This document shows, piece after piece, positions 6,864-13,243 of a stretch of 15,400 nt of DNA. Origin of the DNA: Candidatus Moraniibacteriota bacterium (GTDB taxonomy: Bacteria; Patescibacteriota; Minisyncoccia; Moranbacterales; UBA2206); NCBI GenBank assembly GCA_026396205.1, contig JAPLXF010000023.1, positions 1 through 15,400 on the forward strand, read 5' to 3'. A program made the position numbers and the translations under genes. Position 1 is the first letter of the stretch, and each line of letters opens with the position of its first letter. The notes beneath the pieces are model-generated. The model did not search any database and was not told the origin of the DNA. It was given only the letters and a program-made list of their open reading frames with translations.

Positions 6864-8222
6864 ATGCCCAGAAGAAAAAAATATGCCGACGAAGACGAAG
6901 CGGGAAAAATTACGGACTATGGCAGCATTATTTCCCAAATTTGCGATGAAAAAGGCATTGCCAAAGACAAAGTAATCGAAACGATTGAAGCGGCGCTGGC
7001 GGCGGCTTACAAAAAAGACTACGGCAAACGAGGCCAGAACATCAAAGCGGTTTTTAATGAAAAAAACGGCGCAGCCGAATTTTATCTGGTCAAAGAAGTA
7101 GTGGATGAAACTACACGCGAATTTCCGATAGAAGAAGCGGATGATGCGGATATGGCGGATAAGGCAGATAAAATGGATAAAACGGATGGTGTGGATAAAA
7201 AAGAGAAAAAAAAGCCGGTAGAATTACCGCCAGTCGAAGACGAAGAGGAAAGATTGCCTCGCTATAATTCGGAAAGAGATTTGACGGTTCCGGAAGCCAA
7301 GAAAATAAAAAAAGGCGCCAAAGTCGGTGATGTGATTGAATTAAAACTGGAAATGAAAAAAGATTACGGCCGGGTAGCGGCGCAAACCGCCAAGCAGGTG
7401 ATTATCCAAAGAATCCGTGAAGCGGAACGGGATGCCATGTTTGAAGAATATAAAGACAAGGAAGGCCAGGTTATCAGCGGTGTGGTGCAAAGAGTGGAAG
7501 GCCGAAATGTTTTTATCGATTTGGGCAAATCAGTCGGCGTGCTTTTCCCGTCCGAGCAGATTGAAAGTGAGCGCTGCCGCATCGGGCAAAGAGTTAAAGT
7601 TTATGTGGCTAAAGTGGAATCCGGTTCCAAGGGCCCCGGCATATCGCTTAGCCGGATCCATCCGTTGATGATCCAGAAACTTTTTGAATTGGAAGTGCCG
7701 GAAATTTTTGCCGGGACGGTGGAAATCAAAGCCATTGCCCGCGAAGCCGGAGGGCGCTCTAAAATTGCCGTGGCTTCCAACGAAGAAGGCATCGACCCGA
7801 TCGGATCTTGCGTCGGCCAAAAAGGCACGCGGGTAATGGCGGTCATTGACGAATTGGGCGGAGAAAAAATTGATATCGTTCTTTGGGATGAAGACGCATC
7901 CAAATTTATTGCGGCGGCTTTAAGCCCGGCTAAAGTGCTGAATGTGGAAATAAATGAAGAGGAAAGATCAGCTAAAGTGCAGGTTCCGGATGACCAATTG
8001 TCGCTGGCCATTGGCAAAAAAGGACAGAATGTCAGGCTGGCGGCTAAACTGACCGGTTGGAAAATTGATATCTTAGGCGTTAAAGCCGATGGGGAAACAG
8101 TCGAGGCGGCAGAAGCGGAATTGGAAGCGGAAAATCCGGAAGCGCCGGCGGATAAAGTCGAAGAAGAAGCCAAAGCAGTGGCGGAAGAAATGGCTGAAAA
8201 GCCGAAAGAAGATAAAAAGTAA
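6864..8222 (+). CDS. nusA: Transcription termination/antitermination factor NusA
   Basis: 452 residues. NusA binds RNA polymerase and nascent RNA and tunes pausing, termination and antitermination. The domain order is clear: an N-terminal RNAP-binding domain (about 15-195), S1 (about 200-266, with VFIDLGKSVGVLFPSEQ), KH1 (about 270-345, with VGQKGTRV at 317-324) and KH2 (about 350-405, with IGKKGQNVRLA at 383-393). The N-terminal domain is interrupted by a charged insert (about 88-135) containing xDK repeats, which most NusA proteins lack. The C-terminus (410-452) is a low-complexity Ala/Glu tail. No SD precedes the chosen ATG. The leader carries its own terminator-like hairpin, suggesting autoregulation. 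Confidence 0.96.
   Translation: MPRRKKYADEDEAGKITDYGSIISQICDEKGIAKDKVIETIEAALAAAYKKDYGKRGQNIKAVFNEKNGAAEFYLVKEVVDETTREFPIEEADDADMADKADKMDKTDGVDKKEKKKPVELPPVEDEEERLPRYNSERDLTVPEAKKIKKGAKVGDVIELKLEMKKDYGRVAAQTAKQVIIQRIREAERDAMFEEYKDKEGQVISGVVQRVEGRNVFIDLGKSVGVLFPSEQIESERCRIGQRVKVYVAKVESGSKGPGISLSRIHPLMIQKLFELEVPEIFAGTVEIKAIAREAGGRSKIAVASNEEGIDPIGSCVGQKGTRVMAVIDELGGEKIDIVLWDEDASKFIAAALSPAKVLNVEINEEERSAKVQVPDDQLSLAIGKKGQNVRLAAKLTGWKIDILGVKADGETVEAAEAELEAENPEAPADKVEEEAKAVAEEMAEKPKEDKK
7146..7199 (+). repeat. Six-unit 9-nt tandem repeat inside nusA
   Basis: Six units of nine bases, of the type xxG-GAT-AAr, encode ADM, ADK, ADK, MDK, TDG and VDK (residues 95-112). Because the unit is a multiple of three, changes in copy number keep the frame. 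It lies in a charged insert in the RNA polymerase-binding domain. The units have partly diverged, so it is probably not very recent. Confidence 0.75.
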
Positions 8223-8246
8223 TTTATAATTTTTTAATAAATCAGA

Positions 8247-8329
8247 ATTTACGCATTTGCCTTTTAAGACATCCGATGTCTCGCGACCATAACGACCGAA
8301 AGACACCGGATGTCCGCAAACGCGTAAAT
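8247..8329. repeat. 83-nt two-part hairpin upstream of the pyrophosphatase gene
   Basis: The outer stem pairs 8247-8260 with 8316-8329 (14 positions, one mismatch). The inner stem pairs 8269-8281 with 8301-8313 (13 positions, one mismatch), with a 19-nt loop. Both mismatches are A opposite C on the plus strand (8255/8321 and 8276/8306), which would be U-G pairs in RNA from the minus strand. It ends 26 nt before the ATG of the pyrophosphatase gene. It has no T-tract, so it is not an ordinary terminator. Confidence 0.7.
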
Positions 8330-8355
8330 CCTATAATTATTAATTTTTAAAAAAT

Positions 8356-10407
8356 ATGATTGAGATTTTAAAAACTCTGCCTGTGGAAATTTATGCCATG
8401 ATAGCGGCACTGGTTTCTATTGCTTTTGCCTTATATTTAGCTTGGCAAGTCAACCAATTTTCCGCCGGCGAGGGGAAAATGCTGGAAATCGCCGCGGCTA
8501 TCCGCGCTGGCGCCAAAGCTTTTTTAAATCGGCAGTATAAAACGGTAGCTTATGTGGCGGTGGTGATTGCGATTGCTTTATATTACATTCCCGGCCTCGG
8601 CGCCAAAACCAGTTTGGGATTTTTAATTGGAGCGGTTGCTTCGGCGCTGGCGGGCTATATCGGAATGAATGTGGCGGTGCGGGCCAATGTCCGAACGGCG
8701 CAAGGCGCCAAAAGAGGTTTATCCAGAGCTTTGCGCATCGCTTTTCGCGGCGGTTCGGTTACCGGACTTTTGGTAATCGGCCTCGGACTTTTGGTGGTGG
8801 CCGGATTTTATTATTTCACTAACGGTGATTTGAAAGCTTTAATCGGAGTTGGTTTCGGCGGCAGCTTAATCAGTATTTTCGCCCGGCTCGGTGGCGGAAT
8901 TTTTACCAAAGCGGCGGATGTCGGCGCGGATTTGGTCGGCAAAGTTGAAGCCGGAATTCCGGAAGACGATCCCAGAAATCCGGCGGTAATTTCTGACCTA
9001 GTAGGCGATACAGTCGGCGACTGCGCCGGCATGGCGGCCGATCTTTTTGAAACTTACGCCGTTACAGCCATCGCGGCCATGATTCTCGGCTCGCTGACTT
9101 TTTCCAGTTTCAAGGGCGCGATAACTTATCCGCTGGCCATCGGAGCGGTTTCCATTATTGCTTCCATCCTGGGAATTTATTTTGTCAAGCTTTCCCGGCG
9201 TCCGAAAGATTTTTCCAGCAGCCGAATTATGGGCGCGCTGTATAAAGGTTTGATTGCGACTTCCATTATAGCCTTGATTCTTTTTTGGCCGGTAACCAGC
9301 TATTTGATGGCCGGCAATGGAACTTACGAACCCGTGAATATTTTTATTTCGGCAGTAGTTGGTATTGCCATCACGGCGCTGATCGTAGTGATTACCGAAT
9401 ATTATACAGCCAAGAAATACCGGCCAGTGCAAGCCATCGCCGAAGCTTCCAAATCCGGGCACGGCACCAATATTATTATGGGTTTGGCTATGAGTATGGA
9501 AGCCACGGCTTTGCCGGTAATTGTGATTGTAGTTGGCATTATTTTTTCTTACTGGCTGGCCGAACTTTACGGCGTAGCGATTGCGGCCATGAGCATGCTG
9601 TCGATGGCGGGAATTATCGTGGCCATTGATTCTTTCGGTCCGATTACCGACAATGCCGGCGGCATTGCGGAAATGGCGGAAATGGGCGAAGAAGTGCGTC
9701 AAGTTACCGATGCCTTGGATGCGGTAGGCAATACTACTAAAGCTATAACCAAGGGCTACGCCATTGCTTCAGCCGGACTGGCGGCGCTGGTGCTGTTTGC
9801 TTCCTACGTTCAGGAATTTTCCAGCCGGGGAATAAAACTTTCTTTCAAATTGGACGATCCGTTTGTGATTGCCGGACTTTTTATCGGCGGCTTGCTGCCG
9901 TATCTTTTCGGCTCCATTTGTATGCGGGCGGTTTCCAAAGCGGCCAGTGCCGTGGTGGAAGAAGTGCGCCGGCAATTTCGGGAGATTCCCGATCTTATGG
10001 AAGGCAAAGCCAAGCCGGATTACGCTACCAGTGTGGATATCGTAACTAAATCGGCCATCCGGGAAATGATTGTTCCGGCGCTGATTCCGGTTCTGGCTCC
10101 GATTCTAGTCGGCTTTATTCTGGGTCCGGAAGCGCTGGGCGGACTCTTGGTGGGAACTATTATCACCGGACTTTTCGTGGCGATTTCGATGACTTCTGGC
10201 GGCGGCGCGTGGGATAATGCCAAGAAATTAATTGAAGAAAGTTCGCCAGCTGGCGAATTCGGCGGCAAAGGCTCGGACGCCCACAAGGCGGCGGTTACCG
10301 GTGACACAGTCGGCGATCCCTATAAAGACACAGCCGGCCCGGCGATTAACCCGATGATTAAAATTATTAATATTGTTGCCTTGCTAATTGCCAGTTTAAT
10401 AATTTAA
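8356..10407 (+). CDS. hppA: Membrane-bound, K+-independent-type proton-pumping pyrophosphatase
   Basis: 683 residues with about 16 hydrophobic helices, the usual size. The enzyme couples pyrophosphate hydrolysis to ion pumping across the cell membrane. Signature motifs are present: DVGADLVGKVE (188-198) for Mg-pyrophosphate binding, GDTVGDCAGMAADLFE (217-232), DNAGGIAEMAEM (432-443) and the C-terminal GDTVGDPYKDTAGPAINP (649-666). The K+-specificity site reads GNTTKAITKG (458-467). Lys462 and Thr465 are the residues of the K+-independent subfamily, where K+-dependent enzymes have Ala. That subfamily pumps protons. The start has no SD and follows an A/T-rich leader downstream of a long hairpin. 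A pyrophosphate-driven pump would suit a cell with limited respiration. Confidence 0.95.
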   Translation: MIEILKTLPVEIYAMIAALVSIAFALYLAWQVNQFSAGEGKMLEIAAAIRAGAKAFLNRQYKTVAYVAVVIAIALYYIPGLGAKTSLGFLIGAVASALAGYIGMNVAVRANVRTAQGAKRGLSRALRIAFRGGSVTGLLVIGLGLLVVAGFYYFTNGDLKALIGVGFGGSLISIFARLGGGIFTKAADVGADLVGKVEAGIPEDDPRNPAVISDLVGDTVGDCAGMAADLFETYAVTAIAAMILGSLTFSSFKGAITYPLAIGAVSIIASILGIYFVKLSRRPKDFSSSRIMGALYKGLIATSIIALILFWPVTSYLMAGNGTYEPVNIFISAVVGIAITALIVVITEYYTAKKYRPVQAIAEASKSGHGTNIIMGLAMSMEATALPVIVIVVGIIFSYWLAELYGVAIAAMSMLSMAGIIVAIDSFGPITDNAGGIAEMAEMGEEVRQVTDALDAVGNTTKAITKGYAIASAGLAALVLFASYVQEFSSRGIKLSFKLDDPFVIAGLFIGGLLPYLFGSICMRAVSKAASAVVEEVRRQFREIPDLMEGKAKPDYATSVDIVTKSAIREMIVPALIPVLAPILVGFILGPEALGGLLVGTIITGLFVAISMTSGGGAWDNAKKLIEESSPAGEFGGKGSDAHKAAVTGDTVGDPYKDTAGPAINPMIKIINIVALLIASLII

Positions 10408-10451
10408 AATTATTTCTTTACTGGATTGTAATTTTTTTCGAAATTTAACTC

Positions 10452-10528
10452 GAACCTAAATTTCATAGCTGAAAATCTGCCCACGCTCAACGGCATCCTT
10501 GGCAGATTTTCAGATGAAATTTAGGTTC
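10452..10528. repeat. 77-nt near-perfect hairpin upstream of tig
   Basis: GAACCTAAATTTCAT (10452-10466) pairs perfectly with 10514-10528, and CTGAAAATCTGCC (10469-10481) pairs perfectly with 10501-10513. Only a 2-nt AG bulge separates the two stems: 28 paired bases with a 19-nt loop (10482-10500). It ends 51 nt before the tig ATG. There is no T-tract. A TTG-started extension of the tig frame would begin at the edge of the right arm, which argues against that start. Confidence 0.8.
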
Positions 10529-10579
10529 TCGGACAGAAATTTCTTAAAAATCACAAACCGTTTCAATTTTTATTTATCT

Positions 10580-11890
10580 ATGATTAAGAAATTGCCTAAT
10601 TCTCAAATAGAAATAAATATTTCCATTTCATGGGATGTATGGAAAGGCTATTTAGACAAAGCGGCGGAGGAAATTTCCAAGGAAATTAACATTCCCGGTT
10701 TTCGTCCCGGCAAAGCGCCGCGAAATATAGTGGAACAAAAAGTCGGGAAAAATATAATTCTGAATAAGGCGGCGGAGAAAGCAGTCCAGAAAAGCTACGC
10801 GGATTTTATTACCAAAGAAAAAATCGAATCGCTGGGCGCGCCGGAAGTGGAGCTTAAAGAAATTGCCGAGGGCAAAGATCTGGAATATTCTGCCAAAGTT
10901 TCCGTGATGCCGGAAATAAAATTGGACGAAAAATACAAAAAAGAAATTAAAAAAATAAACGAAGATTTTAAAAAGCGTAATATTTCCATCGATGATGCGG
11001 AAATCCAATTGGAATTGGAAAAGTTGGCTAATACTAGGGCCAAACTAATAACTGTCAGACGAGAAGCCCAGAAAGGCGACGCGGTGGAAATTGATTTTGA
11101 AGTTACTGTGGCCGGCGTTCCGATTGAAGGCGGATCCAGTAAAAAACATCCGCTGGTAATCGGCAAAGGCGTTTTTATCCCGGGTTTTGAAGATAATCTG
11201 ATTGGCATGCCGGAAGGCGGGGAAAAAAGTTTCGAACTGTCGTTTCCGGCTGAATACCACCAAAAAGATTTGGCGGGAAAAATGGCCAAATTTTCGGTGA
11301 AAATGAATTTGGTGCAGGAAAGGCAAATCCCGGAAATCAATAATGAATTTGCCAAATCGCTGGGAAAATTTGAAACTCTGGAAGCGGTCAAAAAAAATAT
11401 GCGGGAAGGCTTGGAACATGAGCAGAAGCATAAGCTGGAAGAGGAAAAAAGAACAAAATATCTGGATAAGATTATCGATAATCTCATTGTTGATCTGCCG
11501 AAAATTTTAGTGCAAAGCGAAATTGAAAAAATGATTGCTGAATTTGAATACCAAGTGCAATCGATGGGTATGAGCTTGGATGACTATTTGGGGAAAATCT
11601 CCGCCAAAGGCGGATCCGCCTCGGGCGGAAAAACAAAAGCAGACTTGAAAAAAGACTGGCAGCCGCAAGCAATCAAAAGAGTAAAATCGGCTTTGGCGCT
11701 CAAAGAAATCGCCAAGGTGGATGAAATAAAAGCGGATTCCAAGGAAATTGAGGAGGAAATGAATAAAACTTTGCAATACTATAAAAACATGGGCGATATT
11801 GAAAAGAAGATTGATACAGGAAGATTGTATAATTATGTAAAAGGCAATTTGGAAAACGAGAAGGTGTTTGAGAGGCTGGAGAAACTTTAA
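10580..11890 (+). CDS. tig: Trigger factor, ribosome-associated chaperone
   Basis: 436 residues from ATG at 10580. The frame is open upstream to a TTG at 10499, but that extension covers a hairpin arm and has no homologous look, whereas MIKKLPNSQIEINISI starts like a trigger factor. The ribosome-binding domain holds the signature GFRPGKAPR (40-48). The FKBP-type prolyl isomerase domain spans about 163-245 (KGDAVEIDF, VIGKGVFIPGFEDNLIGM). A long helical C-terminal arm domain follows. A Gly/Ser/Lys patch (residues 341-351) is encoded by a palindromic element and replaces a normal loop. Trigger factor meets nascent chains at the ribosome exit tunnel. It is followed by clpP, a common neighbour. 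Confidence 0.95.
   Translation: MIKKLPNSQIEINISISWDVWKGYLDKAAEEISKEINIPGFRPGKAPRNIVEQKVGKNIILNKAAEKAVQKSYADFITKEKIESLGAPEVELKEIAEGKDLEYSAKVSVMPEIKLDEKYKKEIKKINEDFKKRNISIDDAEIQLELEKLANTRAKLITVRREAQKGDAVEIDFEVTVAGVPIEGGSSKKHPLVIGKGVFIPGFEDNLIGMPEGGEKSFELSFPAEYHQKDLAGKMAKFSVKMNLVQERQIPEINNEFAKSLGKFETLEAVKKNMREGLEHEQKHKLEEEKRTKYLDKIIDNLIVDLPKILVQSEIEKMIAEFEYQVQSMGMSLDDYLGKISAKGGSASGGKTKADLKKDWQPQAIKRVKSALALKEIAKVDEIKADSKEIEEEMNKTLQYYKNMGDIEKKIDTGRLYNYVKGNLENEKVFERLEKL
11600..11631 (+). repeat. Palindromic element inserted in frame in tig
   Basis: Two tandem mini-hairpins, CCGCC-AAA-GGCGG (11601-11613) and CCGCC-TCG-GGCGG (11616-11628), joined through a GGCGGATCCGCC palindrome. It encodes SAKGGSASGGK. 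Nineteen bases (11613-11631) recur, inverted and identical, at 12578-12596 downstream of clpP. The element behaves like the protein-coding palindromic elements known in Rickettsia, though it is not claimed to be related to them. Confidence 0.75.
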
Positions 11891-11893
11891 AAG

Positions 11894-11973
11894 CGATTCG
11901 AACCTACGAAAACATTCGAATCTACGAACTATAATTTTTTGTAGATTCGCATTAGATTCGTAGTTTCGCATCG
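11894..11973. repeat. Nested inverted repeat between tig and clpP
   Basis: The outer stem pairs 11894-11910 with 11957-11973 (15 of 17 positions). The inner stem pairs 11914-11925 with 11941-11952 (11 of 12). The loop is GAACTATAATTTTTT. Arms on the same side resemble each other (CGAACCTACGAA and CGAATCTACGAA), and both stems have the same T-C mismatch, so the inner and outer parts probably arose by duplicating one unit. It ends 9 nt before the clpP ATG, close enough to affect initiation. Confidence 0.7.
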
Positions 11974-11982
11974 GATAATTCT

Positions 11983-12573
11983 ATGGAAATAACCAACCAA
12001 TACTTAATCCCCACTGTTATCGAGAAAACCAGCTATGGCGAACGGGCGTTTGATATTTATTCCCGGCTTTTGAAAGACCGGATTATTTTTCTCGGCGGGC
12101 CGATTGATGACGGTGTAGCCAACAGCGTTATCGCTCAGCTTCTTTTTTTGGATTCCCAGAATTCCAAAGAAGATATAAAATTGTATATTAATTCTCCCGG
12201 CGGGCAAGTGACTTCAGCGCTGGCGGTTTACGATACGATGCAATATGTCAAAGCGGATGTTTCCACGATTTGCATCGGCACAGCCGCTTCGGCGGCAGCC
12301 CTGCTATTGGCGGCCGGCGCCAAAGGCAAAAGAATGATTCTGCCCAACGGCGAAGTGCTGATCCACCAGGTGATGGGCGGAGCGCAAGGGCAAGCGACCG
12401 ACATTGATATCCACGCTAAGCATATTATCAATATCAAAAAGCGCCTCAATGAAATTATGGCCAGGCATACCAGACAGCCGATCGCCAAAGTGGAAAAAGA
12501 CGCCGAACGCGATTATTTCATGGGTTCCGAAGAAGCCAAAAAGTATGGGATTGTGGATAAAATTATCAAGTAG
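11983..12573 (+). CDS. clpP: ATP-dependent Clp protease proteolytic subunit ClpP
   Basis: 196 residues, the full family length. The serine protease core is intact: oxyanion-loop NSPGG (70-74), nucleophile Ser103 in GTAASAAA, His128 in LIHQVMGG and Asp192 in YGIVDKI. ClpP forms the double-heptamer chamber that degrades unfolded proteins delivered by ClpX or ClpA-type unfoldases. No unfoldase gene follows here, although tig-clpP-clpX is a usual order; the clpX position is taken by a repeat and an AbrB-like gene. No SD: the leader is almost entirely the nested hairpin ending 9 nt upstream. Confidence 0.96.
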   Translation: MEITNQYLIPTVIEKTSYGERAFDIYSRLLKDRIIFLGGPIDDGVANSVIAQLLFLDSQNSKEDIKLYINSPGGQVTSALAVYDTMQYVKADVSTICIGTAASAAALLLAAGAKGKRMILPNGEVLIHQVMGGAQGQATDIDIHAKHIINIKKRLNEIMARHTRQPIAKVEKDAERDYFMGSEEAKKYGIVDKIIK

Positions 12574-12577
12574 ATTC

Positions 12578-12609
12578 TTTCCGCCCGAGGCGGATCAGCC
12601 TTGGGCTGA
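12578..12609 (+). repeat. Palindromic element downstream of clpP, inverted relative of the one in tig
   Basis: TTTCCGCCCGAGGCGGATC (12578-12596) is the exact reverse complement of 11613-11631. The second half is TCAGCC-TTG-GGCTGA (12595-12609), where the tig copy (read inverted) has TCCGCC-TTT-GGCGGA. The stem change is compensated on both sides (C to A, G to T), so pairing is kept. It begins 4 nt after the clpP stop. Confidence 0.75.
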
Positions 12610-12631
12610 AGCTTTTTAGGATAATTATAAT

Positions 12632-12656
12632 CACTTGGAAACTTCGTTTCCAAGTG
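12632..12656 (+). repeat. 11-bp hairpin with TTC triloop
   Basis: CACTTGGAAAC (12632-12642), TTC, GTTTCCAAGTG (12646-12656), a perfect stem. A TATAAT lies directly before it (12626-12631), but no good -35 is visible. The apex has the same form as the hairpins at 6703-6737 and 12971-12991. Confidence 0.7.
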
Positions 12657-12661
12657 GATGA

Positions 12662-12683
12662 ATTACTGAATTAATTCAGTAAT
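12662..12683. promoter_or_regulatory. 22-bp perfect palindrome before the AbrB-like gene (candidate operator)
   Basis: ATTACTGAATT followed directly by its exact reverse complement, with no spacer. It ends 16 nt before the ATG at 12700. Spacerless palindromes suit a dimeric DNA-binding protein, and the next gene encodes one, so autoregulation is the simplest inference. Confidence 0.6.
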
Positions 12684-12699
12684 CAATTAAGGAACAAAT

Positions 12700-12885
12700 A
12701 TGGCAATAAGAAAATCAGAAGAAAAAAATATCCGCAAACTCACCCGGATGGGGAGCGGCGGAAAAAGTGTCGGCCTCACCTTGCCGATAGAAATGGTCAG
12801 GGAATTGGGATGGCGAGAAAGACAGAAAGTAGTTGTCAAAAAATCCAATGGTAGTATTGTGATTCGAGATTGGAAGAAAAGATAG
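12700..12885 (+). CDS. AbrB/MazE-like swapped-hairpin DNA-binding protein
   Basis: 61 residues. The pattern RKLTRMGSGGKSVGLTLPIEMVRELGW (split here as RKLTRMGSGGKSVG, residues 12-25, then LTLPIEMVRELGW) followed by QKVVVKKSNGSIVIRDW is that of the AbrB/SpoVT/MazE fold: two beta strands, a short helix, two strands. Such proteins bind DNA as interlocked dimers, either as free regulators or as antitoxins. No toxin-like partner gene lies next to it, so a stand-alone regulator is more likely. A weak SD (AAGGA, 12689-12693) precedes the start. It is surrounded by several strong palindromes that could be its targets. Confidence 0.8.
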   Translation: MAIRKSEEKNIRKLTRMGSGGKSVGLTLPIEMVRELGWRERQKVVVKKSNGSIVIRDWKKR

Positions 12886-12900
12886 TTTCGGTTAGTTGCG

Positions 12901-12932
12901 ATATTCTCACATTCTCGAGAATGTGAGAATAT
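12901..12932. repeat. 32-bp perfect palindrome after the AbrB-like gene
   Basis: ATATTCTCACATTCTC and its exact reverse complement, with no spacer, centred on CTCGAG and starting 16 nt after the stop. No T-tract follows, so it is not a clear terminator. Candidates are a protein-binding site or an mRNA 3'-end stabiliser. Confidence 0.8.
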
Positions 12933-12970
12933 TAATTAGATTCTAAAACCGATTTTTAGGAAAAGTTAGC

Positions 12971-12991
12971 TCCTAAAGCTTCGCTTTAGGA
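12971..12991 (+). repeat. 9-bp hairpin with TTC triloop
   Basis: TCCTAAAGC (12971-12979), TTC, GCTTTAGGA (12983-12991), perfect. A looser CTAAAA/TTTTAG hairpin (12943-12959) precedes it and repeats part of the arm (TTTTAGGA), so the right arm may have alternative partners. No T-tract. Confidence 0.65.
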
Positions 12992-13011
12992 AGTGAATTT
13001 TAAGAAATATG

Positions 13012-13036
13012 AAACAACCGCGGAGGTTGTTTTTTT
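13012..13036 (+). terminator. Intrinsic terminator before the methyltransferase locus
   Basis: AAACAACC (13012-13019) pairs with GGTTGTTT (13025-13032) around GCGGA, with a T-tract to 13036. It insulates the AbrB-like gene from the following leader and methyltransferase. Confidence 0.75.
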
Positions 13037-13053
13037 GGTGTTTTAATGATAAT
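13027..13053 (+). promoter_or_regulatory. Possible promoter of the methyltransferase leader
   Basis: TTGTTT (13027-13032), 15 nt, GATAAT (13048-13053). The spacing is short and the -35 overlaps the terminator, so this is weak. It would place the start near 13060, just before the first stem of the structured leader. Confidence 0.3.
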
Positions 13054-13059
13054 CTGAAA

Positions 13060-13243
13060 ATGTTCACCTACAATAGATTTACTCGAAAGGATACTGTCTT
13101 TTCTATCCAATTACGGATAGCAATGGGCAGTCGAGTTCCATAATTGGACTTCCTTTCGAGGCTGTCTGTTGTGGGTGAACGGCTCGGCTGTCCTTTTTTG
13201 TTTATAAAAATTTAATAGACAGTCGGCATAGACCCGTTCACCT
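13060..13243 (+). promoter_or_regulatory. Structured, switch-like leader of the methyltransferase operon
   Basis: P1 pairs 13062-13073 with 13169-13180 (12 bp, one U-G). P2 pairs 13082-13091 with 13151-13160 (10 bp, perfect). Inside P2 are P3 (13093-13098 with 13126-13131, capped by CTATCC/GGATAG at 13103-13120) and P4 (13134-13140 with 13145-13150, one bulge), forming a three-way junction. The 3' strand of P1 overlaps GGTGAACGG (13174-13182), which is also perfectly complementary to CCGTTCACC (13234-13242) directly before the ATG. With U-G pairs this reaches into the AU of the start codon. A supporting stem is GGCTGTC/GACAGTC (13187-13193 with 13218-13224). Two exclusive folds therefore exist, one hiding the start. 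A 27-codon ORF (13060-13143) runs through the leader. A small transposable element with P1 as terminal repeats is the main alternative, but no target duplication is visible. Confidence 0.6.

Noticed and set aside
10499..10579. N-terminal extension of trigger factor from TTG at 10499
   Set aside because: It covers the right arm of a near-perfect hairpin and does not resemble trigger factor; the ATG at 10580 gives a normal family start.
11926..11940. TATAAT in the loop between tig and clpP as a clpP promoter
   Set aside because: No acceptable -35 at 16-18 nt, and the bases form the loop of a nested inverted repeat; likely A/T-rich chance.
13009..13143. 44-codon ORF starting at 13009 (27 codons from the internal ATG at 13060)
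   Set aside because: Its first part is the terminator stem and T-tract, and the rest is leader structure. No SD and no recognisable protein. Kept only as a possible leader peptide in the methyltransferase leader entry.
13062..13180. MITE bounded by GTTCACC(T/C)ACAA terminal inverted repeats
   Set aside because: Not excluded, but no target-site duplication is visible at the ends and one strand of the repeat also pairs with the start-codon region, which a leader function explains better.
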